Shown piece by piece: positions 20,589 to 29,757 of a stretch of DNA of 64,000 nt (positions are counted from its first letter, which is position 1; every line of letters starts with the position of its first letter). The notes beneath the pieces were generated by a model, which worked only from the letters and a program-made list of their open reading frames with translations, searched no databases and was not told the DNA's origin. The stretch lies in contig JAUNON010000003.1 of NCBI GenBank assembly GCA_030537145.1, forward strand, positions 41,761 to 105,760. Reading direction: 5' to 3'. The position numbers and the translations under genes are program-made. The DNA is from Lachnospiraceae bacterium. GTDB lineage: Bacteria; Bacillota; Clostridia; Lachnospirales; Lachnospiraceae.

Positions 20589-21485
20589 ATGCAGTTAGAA
20601 TTCAGAAAGCCGCTTCTGGAGGATAAGCCGCTGATCGACGGTTACTACCGTATGGCAAATTCCAGGAGCTGTGAAGATACTTTCGCAAATTTATATCTCT
20701 GGAACCGGATGTATCCTACGGAATTTGCGGTGGCAGACGGGATGATGATTTTGAAATCGGCGGGAGATCCATTCATGTTCCGCTTTCCGAAGGGCTCCCA
20801 TGAGCACCTGAAGGAGGTGCTGGAACAGATGATGGAATACGCAGAAGCCCATGGCTGCCCCTTCAAAATGGCGGTAGTGACGCCTCAGCAGTTTGCCCTG
20901 CTGGAGGAGCAGTTTCCGGGGAAATTTCAGATCGAATACTCCCGTGATGATGCGGATTACGTTTACGAGCAGGAAAAGCTTGCAAACTTGTCCGGAAAAA
21001 AGTATCATGGAAAGAAAAACCATGTAAATAAGTTCATGCGTACCTATGAGGACTGGAAGTATGAGCCCATAACCGATGAAAATGTGGAGGACTGTTTCCA
21101 GATGGCACTGGAATGGAGACAGCTAAACGGCTGTGAGGAGGGCGGAGAGGAAAAGCTGGCGGAAATCTGCGTGGCGCTGAATTCCCTGCGTCTGATGAAG
21201 GAGCTGGAGCTGTCCGGAGGCTGCCTGCGGGTTCATGGAAGGGTGGTGGCCTTTACCATTGGAGAACCTTTATGCGATGACACCTTTGTGGTGCATATTG
21301 AAAAGGCGCTTACGGATGTGGAGGGAGCCTATACCATGATTAATCAGCAGTTTGTGCAGCATGTCATGAACGGGTTTACCTATGTGAACCGGGAAGAGGA
21401 TACCGGGGACGAGGGCCTGAGACAGGCAAAGCTTTCCTACCGGCCGGTGTTTCTTGTGGAGAAAGGCATCGTAACACTGCGTTAG
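20589..21485 (+). CDS. DUF2156 / phosphatidylglycerol lysyltransferase-domain protein
   Basis: A 298-residue soluble protein made of two GNAT-like folds, as in the C-terminal domain of MprF-type lysyltransferases and FemX-like enzymes. The sequence KKNHVNKF and the segment around GAYTMINQQF-V are typical. In MprF this domain moves an aminoacyl group from tRNA to phosphatidylglycerol, but this protein lacks the membrane flippase part, so the acceptor is uncertain. A GGAGG site precedes the ATG. It is followed closely by an aminotransferase gene. Confidence 0.8.
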   Translation: MQLEFRKPLLEDKPLIDGYYRMANSRSCEDTFANLYLWNRMYPTEFAVADGMMILKSAGDPFMFRFPKGSHEHLKEVLEQMMEYAEAHGCPFKMAVVTPQQFALLEEQFPGKFQIEYSRDDADYVYEQEKLANLSGKKYHGKKNHVNKFMRTYEDWKYEPITDENVEDCFQMALEWRQLNGCEEGGEEKLAEICVALNSLRLMKELELSGGCLRVHGRVVAFTIGEPLCDDTFVVHIEKALTDVEGAYTMINQQFVQHVMNGFTYVNREEDTGDEGLRQAKLSYRPVFLVEKGIVTLR

Positions 21486-21540
21486 CCTGCCGGAGCAAGA
21501 CGTTTGGCGCGGCAGACAGAGAGTACAAGGAGGATGGAAA

Positions 21541-22728
21541 ATGATAGCGGAGAAAATGAAAGGATTTGTGGAAAACAGCTCTGTGATTCGGGCCATGTTT
21601 GAGGAGGGCAAGCAGATGGCAGCGGTGTACGGGGCGGAAAATGTATATGATTTCAGTCTGGGAAATCCGAATGTGCCGGCTCCTGCGGCAGTGAAGCAGG
21701 CCATCCTGGAAATCCTGGAACAGGAGAATCCGGTGGAAGTACACGGATATATGAACAATTCCGGTTATGAGGAGGTCCGGGCGGCAGTGGCTGATTCTTT
21801 AAACCGCCGGTTCGGCACCGATTTTCGGGAGGAAAATATCGTGATGACGGTGGGGGCCGCCGGGGGATTGAATGTGGTATTTAAGACCATTCTGAATCCG
21901 GGAGACGAGGTGCTGGTATTTGCGCCGTTTTTCGGAGAATACCGCGCATATGCCGGAAATTATGACGGAGTGCTTAAGGTGGTTCCGGCAAACACGGAAA
22001 CCTTCCAGCCGAATCTGACTGCCTTTGAAGCGATGATTACGGTGAAAACAAAGGCAGTGATTGTGAATTCTCCCAACAATCCGTCCGGTGTCATCTATTC
22101 CGAGGATACCATAAAGAAGCTGGCGCAGATTTTGGAGGAAAAGGAAAAGGAGCTGGGTACCAGCATTTTCCTGATCTCCGATGAACCGTACCGGGAGCTG
22201 GCCTATGACGGGGCCCGGGTTCCCTACCTGACGAAATACTATCATAATACCATCGTTGGCTATTCCTACAGTAAATCACTTTCCCTTCCGGGAGAACGGA
22301 TCGGTTATCTGGTGCTGCCGGATGAGCTGGATGATGCAAAGCAGATGCAGGCAGCGGCGAATGTGGCGACCCGTATCCTGGGCTTTGTCAATGCTCCCTC
22401 CCTGATGCAGAAGGCGGTGGCCCGCTGCCTGGAGGAGAAGGTGGAGCTGGAATATTACGACCGGAACCGCAGGGCGCTGTGCGACGGTCTGGAGCAGTGC
22501 GGATTTTCCTTTATCCGTCCGGAAGGGGCATTTTATCTGTTCATGAAATCCCCTGTGGAGGATGAGGCTCAATTCTGCAAGGCTGCGAAGAAGTATCATA
22601 TTCTTATGGTTCCGGGCAGCTCTTTTGCCTGCCCCGGCTTTGTGCGGATCGCATACTGTGTGGCATATGAGACGATCCAAAATGCCATGCCAGGATTCCG
22701 GAAGCTTGCGGAAGAATACGGATTATAA
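21541..22728 (+). CDS. Class I/II pyridoxal-phosphate aminotransferase (AspB-like)
   Basis: A 395-residue fold-type I aminotransferase. The PLP-binding lysine lies in GYSYSKSLSLPGERIGY, the conserved Asn in NSPNNPSG, and the Asp/Tyr in ISDEPYREL. Close relatives act on aspartate or aromatic amino acids. A GGAGG site precedes the ATG. The next gene along is hisC, another aminotransferase, but a 143-bp repeat stands between them. Confidence 0.9.
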   Translation: MIAEKMKGFVENSSVIRAMFEEGKQMAAVYGAENVYDFSLGNPNVPAPAAVKQAILEILEQENPVEVHGYMNNSGYEEVRAAVADSLNRRFGTDFREENIVMTVGAAGGLNVVFKTILNPGDEVLVFAPFFGEYRAYAGNYDGVLKVVPANTETFQPNLTAFEAMITVKTKAVIVNSPNNPSGVIYSEDTIKKLAQILEEKEKELGTSIFLISDEPYRELAYDGARVPYLTKYYHNTIVGYSYSKSLSLPGERIGYLVLPDELDDAKQMQAAANVATRILGFVNAPSLMQKAVARCLEEKVELEYYDRNRRALCDGLEQCGFSFIRPEGAFYLFMKSPVEDEAQFCKAAKKYHILMVPGSSFACPGFVRIAYCVAYETIQNAMPGFRKLAEEYGL

Positions 22729-22742
22729 TAAGATGCATTTTC

Positions 22743-22885
22743 GTAACAGTTCAGCCCAGGGCTTTGCACTGGCTGCAAAGCCCGTAAGAACAAGTGACGG
22801 TTGAAAAGAAACCAGCCCCTTCGCCGAAGGCGAACTTTAAATGGGCTGGTTTCCGTAACAGTTTAGCTGAAGGCTGAACTGTTAC
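22743..22885 (+). repeat. 143-bp multi-hairpin interspersed repeat, copy 1
   Basis: Begins GTAACAGTTCAGCC and ends in its complement GGCTGAACTGTTAC. Inside are a GGGCTTTGCA/TGCAAAGCCC hairpin, an AAACCAGCCC/GGGCTGGTTT hairpin, and a terminal hairpin built on GTAACAGTTTAGC. It is identical over its full 143 bp to the reverse complement of 47109-47251. It sits between the AspB-like gene and hisC. Confidence 0.95.
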
Positions 22886-22927
22886 GCAATTTCGGGGCCG
22901 ATCATAAGAGAGGAAAGGAAACAAAGG

Positions 22928-23992
22928 ATGAAAGCATGGGAAGCGAATATCCGGAAGGTCATACCCTATGTGCCTGGGGAGCAGCCGAAGGATGCCGATA
23001 TCATTAAACTGAATACGAACGAAAATCCTTATCCGCCTGCGCCAGGTGTGGCGGAGGCAATCAGGAAGCTGGCCGGACAGCCTCAGGTACTGCGCAAATA
23101 CCCGGATCCGTCGGCAGACGTGCTGGTATCTGCCATTGCCCGTTATTACCATTTGCAGAAGGAACAGGTATTTGTGGGGGTGGGTTCAGATGATGTGCTG
23201 GCTATGTGTTTTCTTACCTTTTTCAACAGCGGGAAGCCGATCCTGTTTCCGGATATTACTTATTCCTTTTATGATGTGTGGGCGGACCTGTTCCGGATCC
23301 CTTATGAATGCCGGCCGCTGGATGCGCAGTTTCGGATTGTAAAAGAGGATTATTATAAAGAAAACGGGGGCGTAATATTTCCCAATCCTAATGCGCCCAC
23401 CGGAGAGCTGCTTCCCTTGAGCCAGGTAGAGGACATAATTGCCCATAATCCGCAGGTCATTGTGATTGTGGATGAGGCATATATTGATTTTGGAGGGACA
23501 ACAGCCCTTCCGCTGATCGAAAAATATGACAATCTGCTGGTGGTGCAGACCTTTTCCAAGTCCCGCAGCCTGGCAGGGATGCGGATCGGCTATGCGATGG
23601 GAAATCCTGCACTGATTCAATACCTGAATGACGTGAAGTATTCTTTTAATTCCTACACCATGAATCAGGCGGCGCTGGCAGCCGGGGCGGCGGCAGTGGA
23701 GGATGATGCTTATTTTCAGATGACTCGGGAAAGGATTATCCGCACCCGGGAGCGGGTGAAGGGAGAGCTGAGCGGTCTGGGCTTCGAATTCGGGGATTCC
23801 AAGTCAAATTTTCTGTTTGTCACACATGAGAGCTGCCCGGCGGAGGAGCTTTTCCAGGCTCTGAAGAAGGCGAAGATCTATGTGCGCTATTTCAAGAAGC
23901 CCCGCATTGACAATTACCTGAGAATTACCATCGGTACGGATCAGGAAATGGATGCCCTGCTTGATTTTTTAAGAAGCTACCTTGTTTCTTAG
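22928..23992 (+). CDS. hisC: Histidinol-phosphate aminotransferase
   Basis: This PLP enzyme carries out the imidazole-acetol phosphate transamination in histidine synthesis. The 354-residue protein starts with the family KLNTNENPYPP motif, binds PLP through the lysine in TFSKSRSLAGMRIGY, and has FPNPNAPTGELL and VDEAYIDFGG. No other his gene is near, as is common for hisC in this group, where the enzyme may also act on aromatic amino acids. The ribosome site is AGGAAAGG. The repeat element lies 42 bases upstream, so the promoter may lie in or before the element. Confidence 0.93.
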   Translation: MKAWEANIRKVIPYVPGEQPKDADIIKLNTNENPYPPAPGVAEAIRKLAGQPQVLRKYPDPSADVLVSAIARYYHLQKEQVFVGVGSDDVLAMCFLTFFNSGKPILFPDITYSFYDVWADLFRIPYECRPLDAQFRIVKEDYYKENGGVIFPNPNAPTGELLPLSQVEDIIAHNPQVIVIVDEAYIDFGGTTALPLIEKYDNLLVVQTFSKSRSLAGMRIGYAMGNPALIQYLNDVKYSFNSYTMNQAALAAGAAAVEDDAYFQMTRERIIRTRERVKGELSGLGFEFGDSKSNFLFVTHESCPAEELFQALKKAKIYVRYFKKPRIDNYLRITIGTDQEMDALLDFLRSYLVS

Positions 23993-24075
23993 GAAATCTT
24001 ATCATACGGAAACGTGAAAGCAATTCGGATCACAATGTGGAATGATAGAGCCGGGAGACCGGCGGGAGGTTTTTT

Positions 24076-24576
24076 ATGACAAATGCGTTAGCACAATGGT
24101 TTGCGGATAATCTGGGAGGCGTTATCAGTGCGGAGCTGATTATTTTTCTGGTGTCCATGATTCCCCTTCTGGAGCTGAGAGGCGGCCTGGTGGTAGCTTC
24201 CCTCCTGCATGTGGATATGTGGAAGGCAATTCCGATCTGCATCGTGGGAAATCTGATTCCGGTGCCGTTTATTCTGCTTCTGATCATCCAAATATTTGGG
24301 CTGATGAAAAAGACAAAAGTATTCCGCAGCCTGGTGGAAAAGCTGGAAAGCAAGGCCATGGGAAAGAGCGAGCAGATTCAGCGGTATGAATTCTGGGGAC
24401 TGGTGCTTTTTGTAGGGATACCGCTGCCGGGTACGGGAGCCTGGACCGGTTCGCTGATCGCAGCCCTGCTGGGAGTTAAAAACAAAAAGGCGGTTCCGGC
24501 TATTTTTCTGGGACTGATTATGGCTACGGTGATTATGTGTGTGATATCCTACGGGATTCTGGGAAAGGTGTGGTAA
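24076..24576 (+). CDS. Small multidrug-export family membrane protein (COG2426)
   Basis: A 166-residue integral membrane protein. It shows the family motifs IPLLELRGGL and GIPLPGTGAWTGSLIAALLG and about four hydrophobic segments. The family name comes from weak evidence on drug export, and the true role is unknown. The methyltransferase gene begins 1 base after its stop, so the two are co-expressed. The ribosome site is GGGAGG. Confidence 0.85.
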   Translation: MTNALAQWFADNLGGVISAELIIFLVSMIPLLELRGGLVVASLLHVDMWKAIPICIVGNLIPVPFILLLIIQIFGLMKKTKVFRSLVEKLESKAMGKSEQIQRYEFWGLVLFVGIPLPGTGAWTGSLIAALLGVKNKKAVPAIFLGLIMATVIMCVISYGILGKVW

Positions 24577-24577
24577 G

Positions 24578-25336
24578 GTGGCAATGTATGAAAGCTTTGC
24601 CCGGGTCTACGATGCTTTTATGGATGATGTTCCTTATGAAGAGTGGAGCCGGTATTTGATTCGGCTGCTGGAGCAGGAGGGCATCAAGGACGGGCTGGTA
24701 CTGGAGCTGGGCTGCGGAACCGGTTCGATGACAAGGCTTCTGGATCGGGCCGGCTATGATATGATCGGCGTGGATAATTCGGCGGAGATGCTGGAGATTG
24801 CCATGGAAAAAAGAGAGGCGGGGCAGGATATCCTGTACCTGCTTCAGGATATGCGGCAGTTTGAGCTATACGGTACGGTACGTGCAGTAATCAGCATCTG
24901 CGATTCGGTCAATTACATAACAGAAGAGCAAGACTTGCTGCAAGTGTTCCGATTAGTAAATAATTATCTGGATCCTGGCGGCATTTTTGTTTTTGACCTG
25001 AAAACGATACACAGCTACAGGGATCTGATGGGAGATTCCGTGTTCGGGGAAAACCGGGAAAAAGGAAGCTATATCTGGGAAAACAGCTATTATGAAGAGG
25101 AACAGATCAATGAATATGACCTGACGCTTTTTATCCGGGAGGAGGATGGCAGGTACAACAAATTTACGGAGACGCATTATCAGAAGGCTTATGAGCCGGA
25201 AAAGATAGAAGAATTGCTTCGGGAGGCGGGGATGCGGCTGGAAGCAGTATACGATGCCTTTACTATGGAGCCTGCCGGGCCGGACAGCCAGCGGCTTTGC
25301 TTTGTGGCCCGGGAACAGGGAAAGAGCCGGAGGTGA
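24578..25336 (+). CDS. Class I SAM-dependent methyltransferase
   Basis: A 252-residue Rossmann-fold methyltransferase with the SAM motif VLELGCGTGSMTRLL, acidic residue in MIGVDNSAEML and a post-II motif around ISICDSVNYI. The family member has no assigned substrate (small molecule or tRNA are both possible). The GTG at 24578 is the first start, the ATG at 24584 is equally plausible; AAGG stands before both. It lies directly between the export protein and the sugar-sensing locus. Confidence 0.85.
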   Translation: MAMYESFARVYDAFMDDVPYEEWSRYLIRLLEQEGIKDGLVLELGCGTGSMTRLLDRAGYDMIGVDNSAEMLEIAMEKREAGQDILYLLQDMRQFELYGTVRAVISICDSVNYITEEQDLLQVFRLVNNYLDPGGIFVFDLKTIHSYRDLMGDSVFGENREKGSYIWENSYYEEEQINEYDLTLFIREEDGRYNKFTETHYQKAYEPEKIEELLREAGMRLEAVYDAFTMEPAGPDSQRLCFVAREQGKSRR

Positions 25337-25340
25337 CGAA

Positions 25341-26417
25341 ATGAAAGGAAAATACAGCAGAATCTGCGCCGGAGTGCTGCTTTTGACGGCCGCAGGCTTA
25401 AGCCTGACAGGCTGCGGCGGCGGGCAGTGGGAAACCGGGGAGCGCCTGCAGCAGGCCGGAGGTGAACAAGAGGCTCAGATGCCTCCGGAAACGGATGGAA
25501 CAGGAAAGGACGGGGATGACCTGATCGTGGTAGGCTTGTCTCAGCTCGGATCAGAATCCGACTGGCGGATTGCCAATACAGAATCCTACCGGAGCACGCT
25601 GACTGCGGAGAACGGTTATTACCTTCTTTTTGAGAACGGACAGCAGAAGCAGGAAAATCAGATCAAGGCTCTGCGGAATTTTATCCTGCAGGGCGTGGAT
25701 TATATCGTAGTGGCTCCGATTGTGGAGACGGGATGGGATTCCGTGCTGCAGGATGCCAGGGATGCCGGGATTCCTGTGATCCTGGCTGACCGCATGGTAT
25801 CGGTGGAGGACGATGATCTGTATACCTGCTATGTGGGCGGAAATTTTGTGAAGGAATCGGAGGATGCCGGCCGGTGGCTGGCCGATTATCTGAGACAGCA
25901 GGGCAGAGAGGAAGAAGAGATCAATATTGTGACCCTGCAGGGAACCCTGGGCGCTTCCGCAGAGCTGGGAAGGACGGAGGGATTTGGAAACGTTCTCAAG
26001 GAACATCCCAACTGGCATATGCTGGAAATCAAAAGCGGGGATTTTACCCAGGCAAAGGGACAGGAGGTTATGGAATACTTCCTGGAAACCTATGAGGATA
26101 TTGATGTGGTCATCAGCCAGAATGACAATATGGCTTTCGGAGCCATCGATGCCATCCGGGCGGCGGGAAAGACCTGCGGACCGGACGGGGAGATCATCAT
26201 CATTTCCTTTGATGCGGTCAGCGCAGCGTTTGACTGCATGTTGCAGGGGACCATCAATGCGGATTTTGAGTGCAATCCGCTGCACGGCCCGCTGGTGGAC
26301 CAGATCATCAAGGATCTGGAAGCAGGAAAAAGTGTGGATAAGATTCAGTATGTGGAAGAGACCTATTTCGACACCGCTATGGATCTGGAAAAGATAAAAG
26401 AAGGAAGAATGTATTGA
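25341..26417 (+). CDS. Lipoprotein sugar-binding protein linked to a two-component system
   Basis: A 358-residue periplasmic-binding-protein-type 1 domain (Peripla_BP_4) on a lipoprotein anchor: lipobox Leu22-Thr-Gly-Cys25. It is a clear paralogue of the binding protein at 29758 (shared patterns such as SDWRIANTES / SDWRTANTQN and AGIPVILADR / AGIPVIIADR), both resembling the galactofuranose-type YtfQ group. Its stop overlaps the start of the response regulator by one base (TGATG). That coupling suggests a sensing role, delivering ligand to the kinase, more than one in transport (inference). The start at 25341 gives a proper signal peptide. Confidence 0.9.
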   Translation: MKGKYSRICAGVLLLTAAGLSLTGCGGGQWETGERLQQAGGEQEAQMPPETDGTGKDGDDLIVVGLSQLGSESDWRIANTESYRSTLTAENGYYLLFENGQQKQENQIKALRNFILQGVDYIVVAPIVETGWDSVLQDARDAGIPVILADRMVSVEDDDLYTCYVGGNFVKESEDAGRWLADYLRQQGREEEEINIVTLQGTLGASAELGRTEGFGNVLKEHPNWHMLEIKSGDFTQAKGQEVMEYFLETYEDIDVVISQNDNMAFGAIDAIRAAGKTCGPDGEIIIISFDAVSAAFDCMLQGTINADFECNPLHGPLVDQIIKDLEAGKSVDKIQYVEETYFDTAMDLEKIKEGRMY

Positions 26418-28024
26418 TGATAAAGGTATTTTTGGTGGAAGATGAGATCGTTATGAGAGAGGGCATCAAAAATAACATCTCGTGGGAAAAGGAAGGTTTT
26501 GTGTTTGCGGGAGAGGCCAGTGACGGGGAGCTGGCGTATCCTATGATTCAGAGGACCAGGCCGGATATTCTGATTACGGATATTAAGATGCCTTTTATGG
26601 ACGGACTGGAGCTGAGCCGGCTGGTGAAAAAGGAGCTGCCGGATACGAAGATCATTATTCTCAGCGGATATGAAGAATTCAGCTATGCCAAGGAGGCAAT
26701 CAGCATCGGGATCACCGATTATCTGCTGAAGCCCATAACGGGGGCAAGGCTGCTGGAAACGGTGAAGGAGGTGGCCGGTCAGATCCGTAAGGAGCGGGAG
26801 CAGCAGGAATTTCTGGAAACCTTCGGGAGAGAGCAGCAGGAAAACATATGGCTGGCCAGGCAGAAATATTTTCATAAGCTGATTTCCGGCCAGGCCAGTG
26901 TGTCGGCTCTGCTGAATGAGGGGGCGGCCATGGAGCTGGATATGGCGGCGGAGCAGTACAATATCCTGCTGTTTAAGGTATTTGAAGGTGAAGAACAGGT
27001 AGGGTACTGCGAGGCGGTCAACCGGGTGACGGATGAAATCAAATCCGTGACAGAGAAGCTGCCTCAGGTAATTATGATAGAGCTGAGTACGGAGGGACTG
27101 GCGTTTCTGGTAAAGGGGACGGCGGAGAAATGTGCGGAAACGGTGCTGGAGGAGCTGATCGGGAAGCTGAAGGAGATCCTTGCCCGCTGGCCAAAGCTGG
27201 AGTACTTCGGCGGCGTTGGGCGGACCGTTTCCCGCTTAAGTGAGCTGAACCGATGCAATGAGGAGGCCAACCGGGCCTTTGCTTACCGTTATATCCGCAA
27301 ACGCAATCAGATTGTTTACAGCGAGTGGGATAACGGGAAGGAGGACGAGGAGCTGAAGCTGAGTACCCTGGACATCAATCAGATGGACCGGCGGATCGTG
27401 GAGAATTTCCTCCGTACCGGCTTAAAGAGCGAGGCGAAGCATTTCGTAGATGAATATCTTCATAGTCTGGGAGAAGATAATCTGTCATCCCTTATGTTCC
27501 GCCAGTATATCACCATGGATCTTTACATCACCACCGTCTCGGTGCTGGAGCAGATCGGCTACGATTCCGCAGATCTGGTGGAACACTGCGGAGATTTTAA
27601 AACCATGTCGGGCGTATTTGAAAACGTAGACCATATGAAGGAGTATCTGCAGAAGGTGTTTGAGACGGCCATTGAGCTGCGGGAAAAATCCGCCAGTAAA
27701 AAGTACAGCAGTCTGCTGCAGAAGGCCGCTTCGTATATTCAGGAAAATTTCAGCAATTCCGATATCTCACTGAACAGTGTGGCAGCCAGTGTGAACTTAA
27801 GTCCGAACCATTTCAGCACGGTATTCAGCCAGGAGATGGAACAGACCTTTGTGGAATACCTGACCATGCAGCGGATGAGCCGGGCCCGGGAGCTTTTGCG
27901 GGGAACCAATATGAAAACGGCTGAGATTGCCTATGCCGTGGGTTATAAGGATGCCCATTATTTTAGTTATCTGTTTAAAAAGACCCAGGACTGTACGCCC
28001 AGGGAGTTCCGGAGCCAGGCATAG
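26417..28024 (+). CDS. AraC-type response regulator (YesN-like)
   Basis: A 535-residue transcription regulator. The receiver domain (about 1-120) keeps the acidic pair Glu8/Asp9, phosphoacceptor Asp55 (LITDIKMP) and Lys107-like residue in LLKPI. A middle region of about 300 residues lacks a recognised motif, and the C-terminal AraC domain (about 435-535) has two helix-turn-helices (SLNSVAASVNLSPNHFSTVF and TAEIAYAVGYKDAHYFSYLF). It probably activates the sugar uptake genes from 29758 onward in response to the kinase at 28120. Confidence 0.93.
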   Translation: MIKVFLVEDEIVMREGIKNNISWEKEGFVFAGEASDGELAYPMIQRTRPDILITDIKMPFMDGLELSRLVKKELPDTKIIILSGYEEFSYAKEAISIGITDYLLKPITGARLLETVKEVAGQIRKEREQQEFLETFGREQQENIWLARQKYFHKLISGQASVSALLNEGAAMELDMAAEQYNILLFKVFEGEEQVGYCEAVNRVTDEIKSVTEKLPQVIMIELSTEGLAFLVKGTAEKCAETVLEELIGKLKEILARWPKLEYFGGVGRTVSRLSELNRCNEEANRAFAYRYIRKRNQIVYSEWDNGKEDEELKLSTLDINQMDRRIVENFLRTGLKSEAKHFVDEYLHSLGEDNLSSLMFRQYITMDLYITTVSVLEQIGYDSADLVEHCGDFKTMSGVFENVDHMKEYLQKVFETAIELREKSASKKYSSLLQKAASYIQENFSNSDISLNSVAASVNLSPNHFSTVFSQEMEQTFVEYLTMQRMSRARELLRGTNMKTAEIAYAVGYKDAHYFSYLFKKTQDCTPREFRSQA

Positions 28025-28119
28025 GGAGGTATGGCCGGGGATTTGGCAGGGTAAAGGGTGCCGGGGCATCCTGAAAAAGAGGCCGGAGGAGTCCGGATCT
28101 TCGGCGGAGGGAGGAACGC

Positions 28120-29589
28120 ATGAAAGGATTAAAGGGCCTGTCGGTCAATAAGCGTCTGAATATTCTGGTTTTTGTCAGCTTTGTTCCGTTTACTGTGATG
28201 GTCGTTTATCTGCTGCTGATGGTCAACCAGTTTTCCCAGCGGTATGATGTGAGCGTGGAAAATATTACCAGAGCCAATAACTTTAATATCAGCTTTAAGG
28301 AGGATGTGGATTATGCCATGTATATTATCGTGGTAAACTCCGAACGGGCGGATGAGCTGCTGGATACGAAGCAGCCCAGGGAGCTGATTGAGCAGGCCAG
28401 AGAGACGTTCACGGAGCTGCTGGGCATGGCGGGAGATGATTATGCCAAAAATCAGCTAAAGGGGATTCTGACCAGCCTGAATACGCTGGAAAAGCAGGCA
28501 ACGGAGATCCAGTCAGATGCCAGGGGCAGCGGTTCCTATGAGCAGAATCTGGAACGGCTGGATCTGGATATCCGGGTGCTGACGGAGCTGATCCAGGAAC
28601 AGATCCAGGAGTATATCAGCCATGAGGCGGAAAATCTGGAGCAGATCCGGGAAGGCATCCGTTCTGAGGTAGAGACCATGATCAAGCTCAGTGTGGCTGC
28701 CTTTGTGGCACTGCTGCTGGTATCCCTGTTTATTAGCCGCAGGATCACCAGAAGCATTACCCGTCCGGTGGAACGGCTGCGAGAGGCGGCAAAACGGGCC
28801 GGCCGGGGCGATTTCGCCGTGGCTGACCGGGAGGAATCCGTGGAAAATGGCCGGGAGGAAAACGGGGATGAGCTGCAGGAGCTGAACCGGACATTTAATC
28901 ATATGATGGAACGAATCGGGCGGCTGGTGGAGGATATCCGGGTAGAGCAGCTGAACCTGCGGGCTACAGAGCTGAAGCTTCTCCAGGCGCAGATCAATCC
29001 CCATTTCCTCTACAATACGCTGGACGCCATTATCTGGCTGGCAGAATCCAATCAGAAGGACGCAGTCATTACCATGGTATCGGCTTTGTCGGATTTTTTC
29101 CGCTCCACCTTAAGCAAGGGGCGGGATTATATTACCATTCAGGAGGAGGAGACCCACATCCGAAGTTATCTGCAGATACAGCAGTTCCGCTACAGGGATA
29201 TTCTGGAATATGAGATCAATATTCCGGAGGAAATGTATCAGTACCAGATTCTGAAGCTGACGCTGCAGCCGGTGGTGGAAAACGCCCTGTATCATGGAAT
29301 CAAAAATAAGCGGGGCATCGGGCGCATTCTTGTTTCCGGTCGGCAGGAGGGAAGCTGTCTGGTGCTGACCGTAGAGGATAATGGAATCGGAATGGACCGG
29401 GAACGGCTGGAATTCGTCCGGAAGATGCTGGCGAATCAGGAGAAAATGCCGGATGATTCCGGCTTTGGGCTGTACAATATTGAGCAGCGGATTCTGCTGA
29501 ATTACGGTCGGGCCTATGGCATGGAGATTGACAGCACCTACGGAGAGGGAACAGTGGTAACAATCACCATACCAGCCGTAAAAAATTGA
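28120..29589 (+). CDS. Sensor histidine kinase (YesM/LytS type)
   Basis: A 489-residue membrane kinase. Transmembrane helices lie at about 13-36 and 187-206 around a 150-residue, mostly helical extracellular sensor without PAS or Cache motif. A HAMP linker follows (210-275). The His_kinase domain has phosphoacceptor His295 in NPHFLYNTLD, and the ATPase has the N-box VVENALYHGIKNK and DNGIGM. The partner regulator ends 95 bases upstream. The long helical ectodomain fits reading the ligand through a binding protein such as the lipoprotein at 25341 (inference). Confidence 0.94.
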   Translation: MKGLKGLSVNKRLNILVFVSFVPFTVMVVYLLLMVNQFSQRYDVSVENITRANNFNISFKEDVDYAMYIIVVNSERADELLDTKQPRELIEQARETFTELLGMAGDDYAKNQLKGILTSLNTLEKQATEIQSDARGSGSYEQNLERLDLDIRVLTELIQEQIQEYISHEAENLEQIREGIRSEVETMIKLSVAAFVALLLVSLFISRRITRSITRPVERLREAAKRAGRGDFAVADREESVENGREENGDELQELNRTFNHMMERIGRLVEDIRVEQLNLRATELKLLQAQINPHFLYNTLDAIIWLAESNQKDAVITMVSALSDFFRSTLSKGRDYITIQEEETHIRSYLQIQQFRYRDILEYEINIPEEMYQYQILKLTLQPVVENALYHGIKNKRGIGRILVSGRQEGSCLVLTVEDNGIGMDRERLEFVRKMLANQEKMPDDSGFGLYNIEQRILLNYGRAYGMEIDSTYGEGTVVTITIPAVKN

Positions 29590-29673
29590 ACTTTATATCG
29601 TAAAAAAACAAAAAAACTTAAGAATAGACACGAGAAACAGTAAAATTATTTACCAAAACAAGAAAATAATTGA

Positions 29674-29702
29674 TTGCATTCCGTCAAAATGTATAGTAAA
29701 AT
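29674..29702 (+). promoter_or_regulatory. Promoter of the sugar ABC operon
   Basis: TTGCAT, 17 bp, TAAAAT, 55 bases before the binding-protein start, in an AT-rich gap. Confidence 0.6.
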
Positions 29703-29723
29703 ATCCATAGCAAGTTGAGAAAC

Positions 29724-29736
29724 GGTTAATTTAACC
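29724..29736. promoter_or_regulatory. Dyad in the leader of the binding-protein gene, possible operator
   Basis: GGTTAATTTAACC is a perfect 6+1+6 dyad about 15 bases after the expected transcription start. It could be a repressor or catabolite site; it does not match a classical CcpA cre. Confidence 0.35.
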
Positions 29737-29757
29737 AAAATAAAGGAGGATACTACA

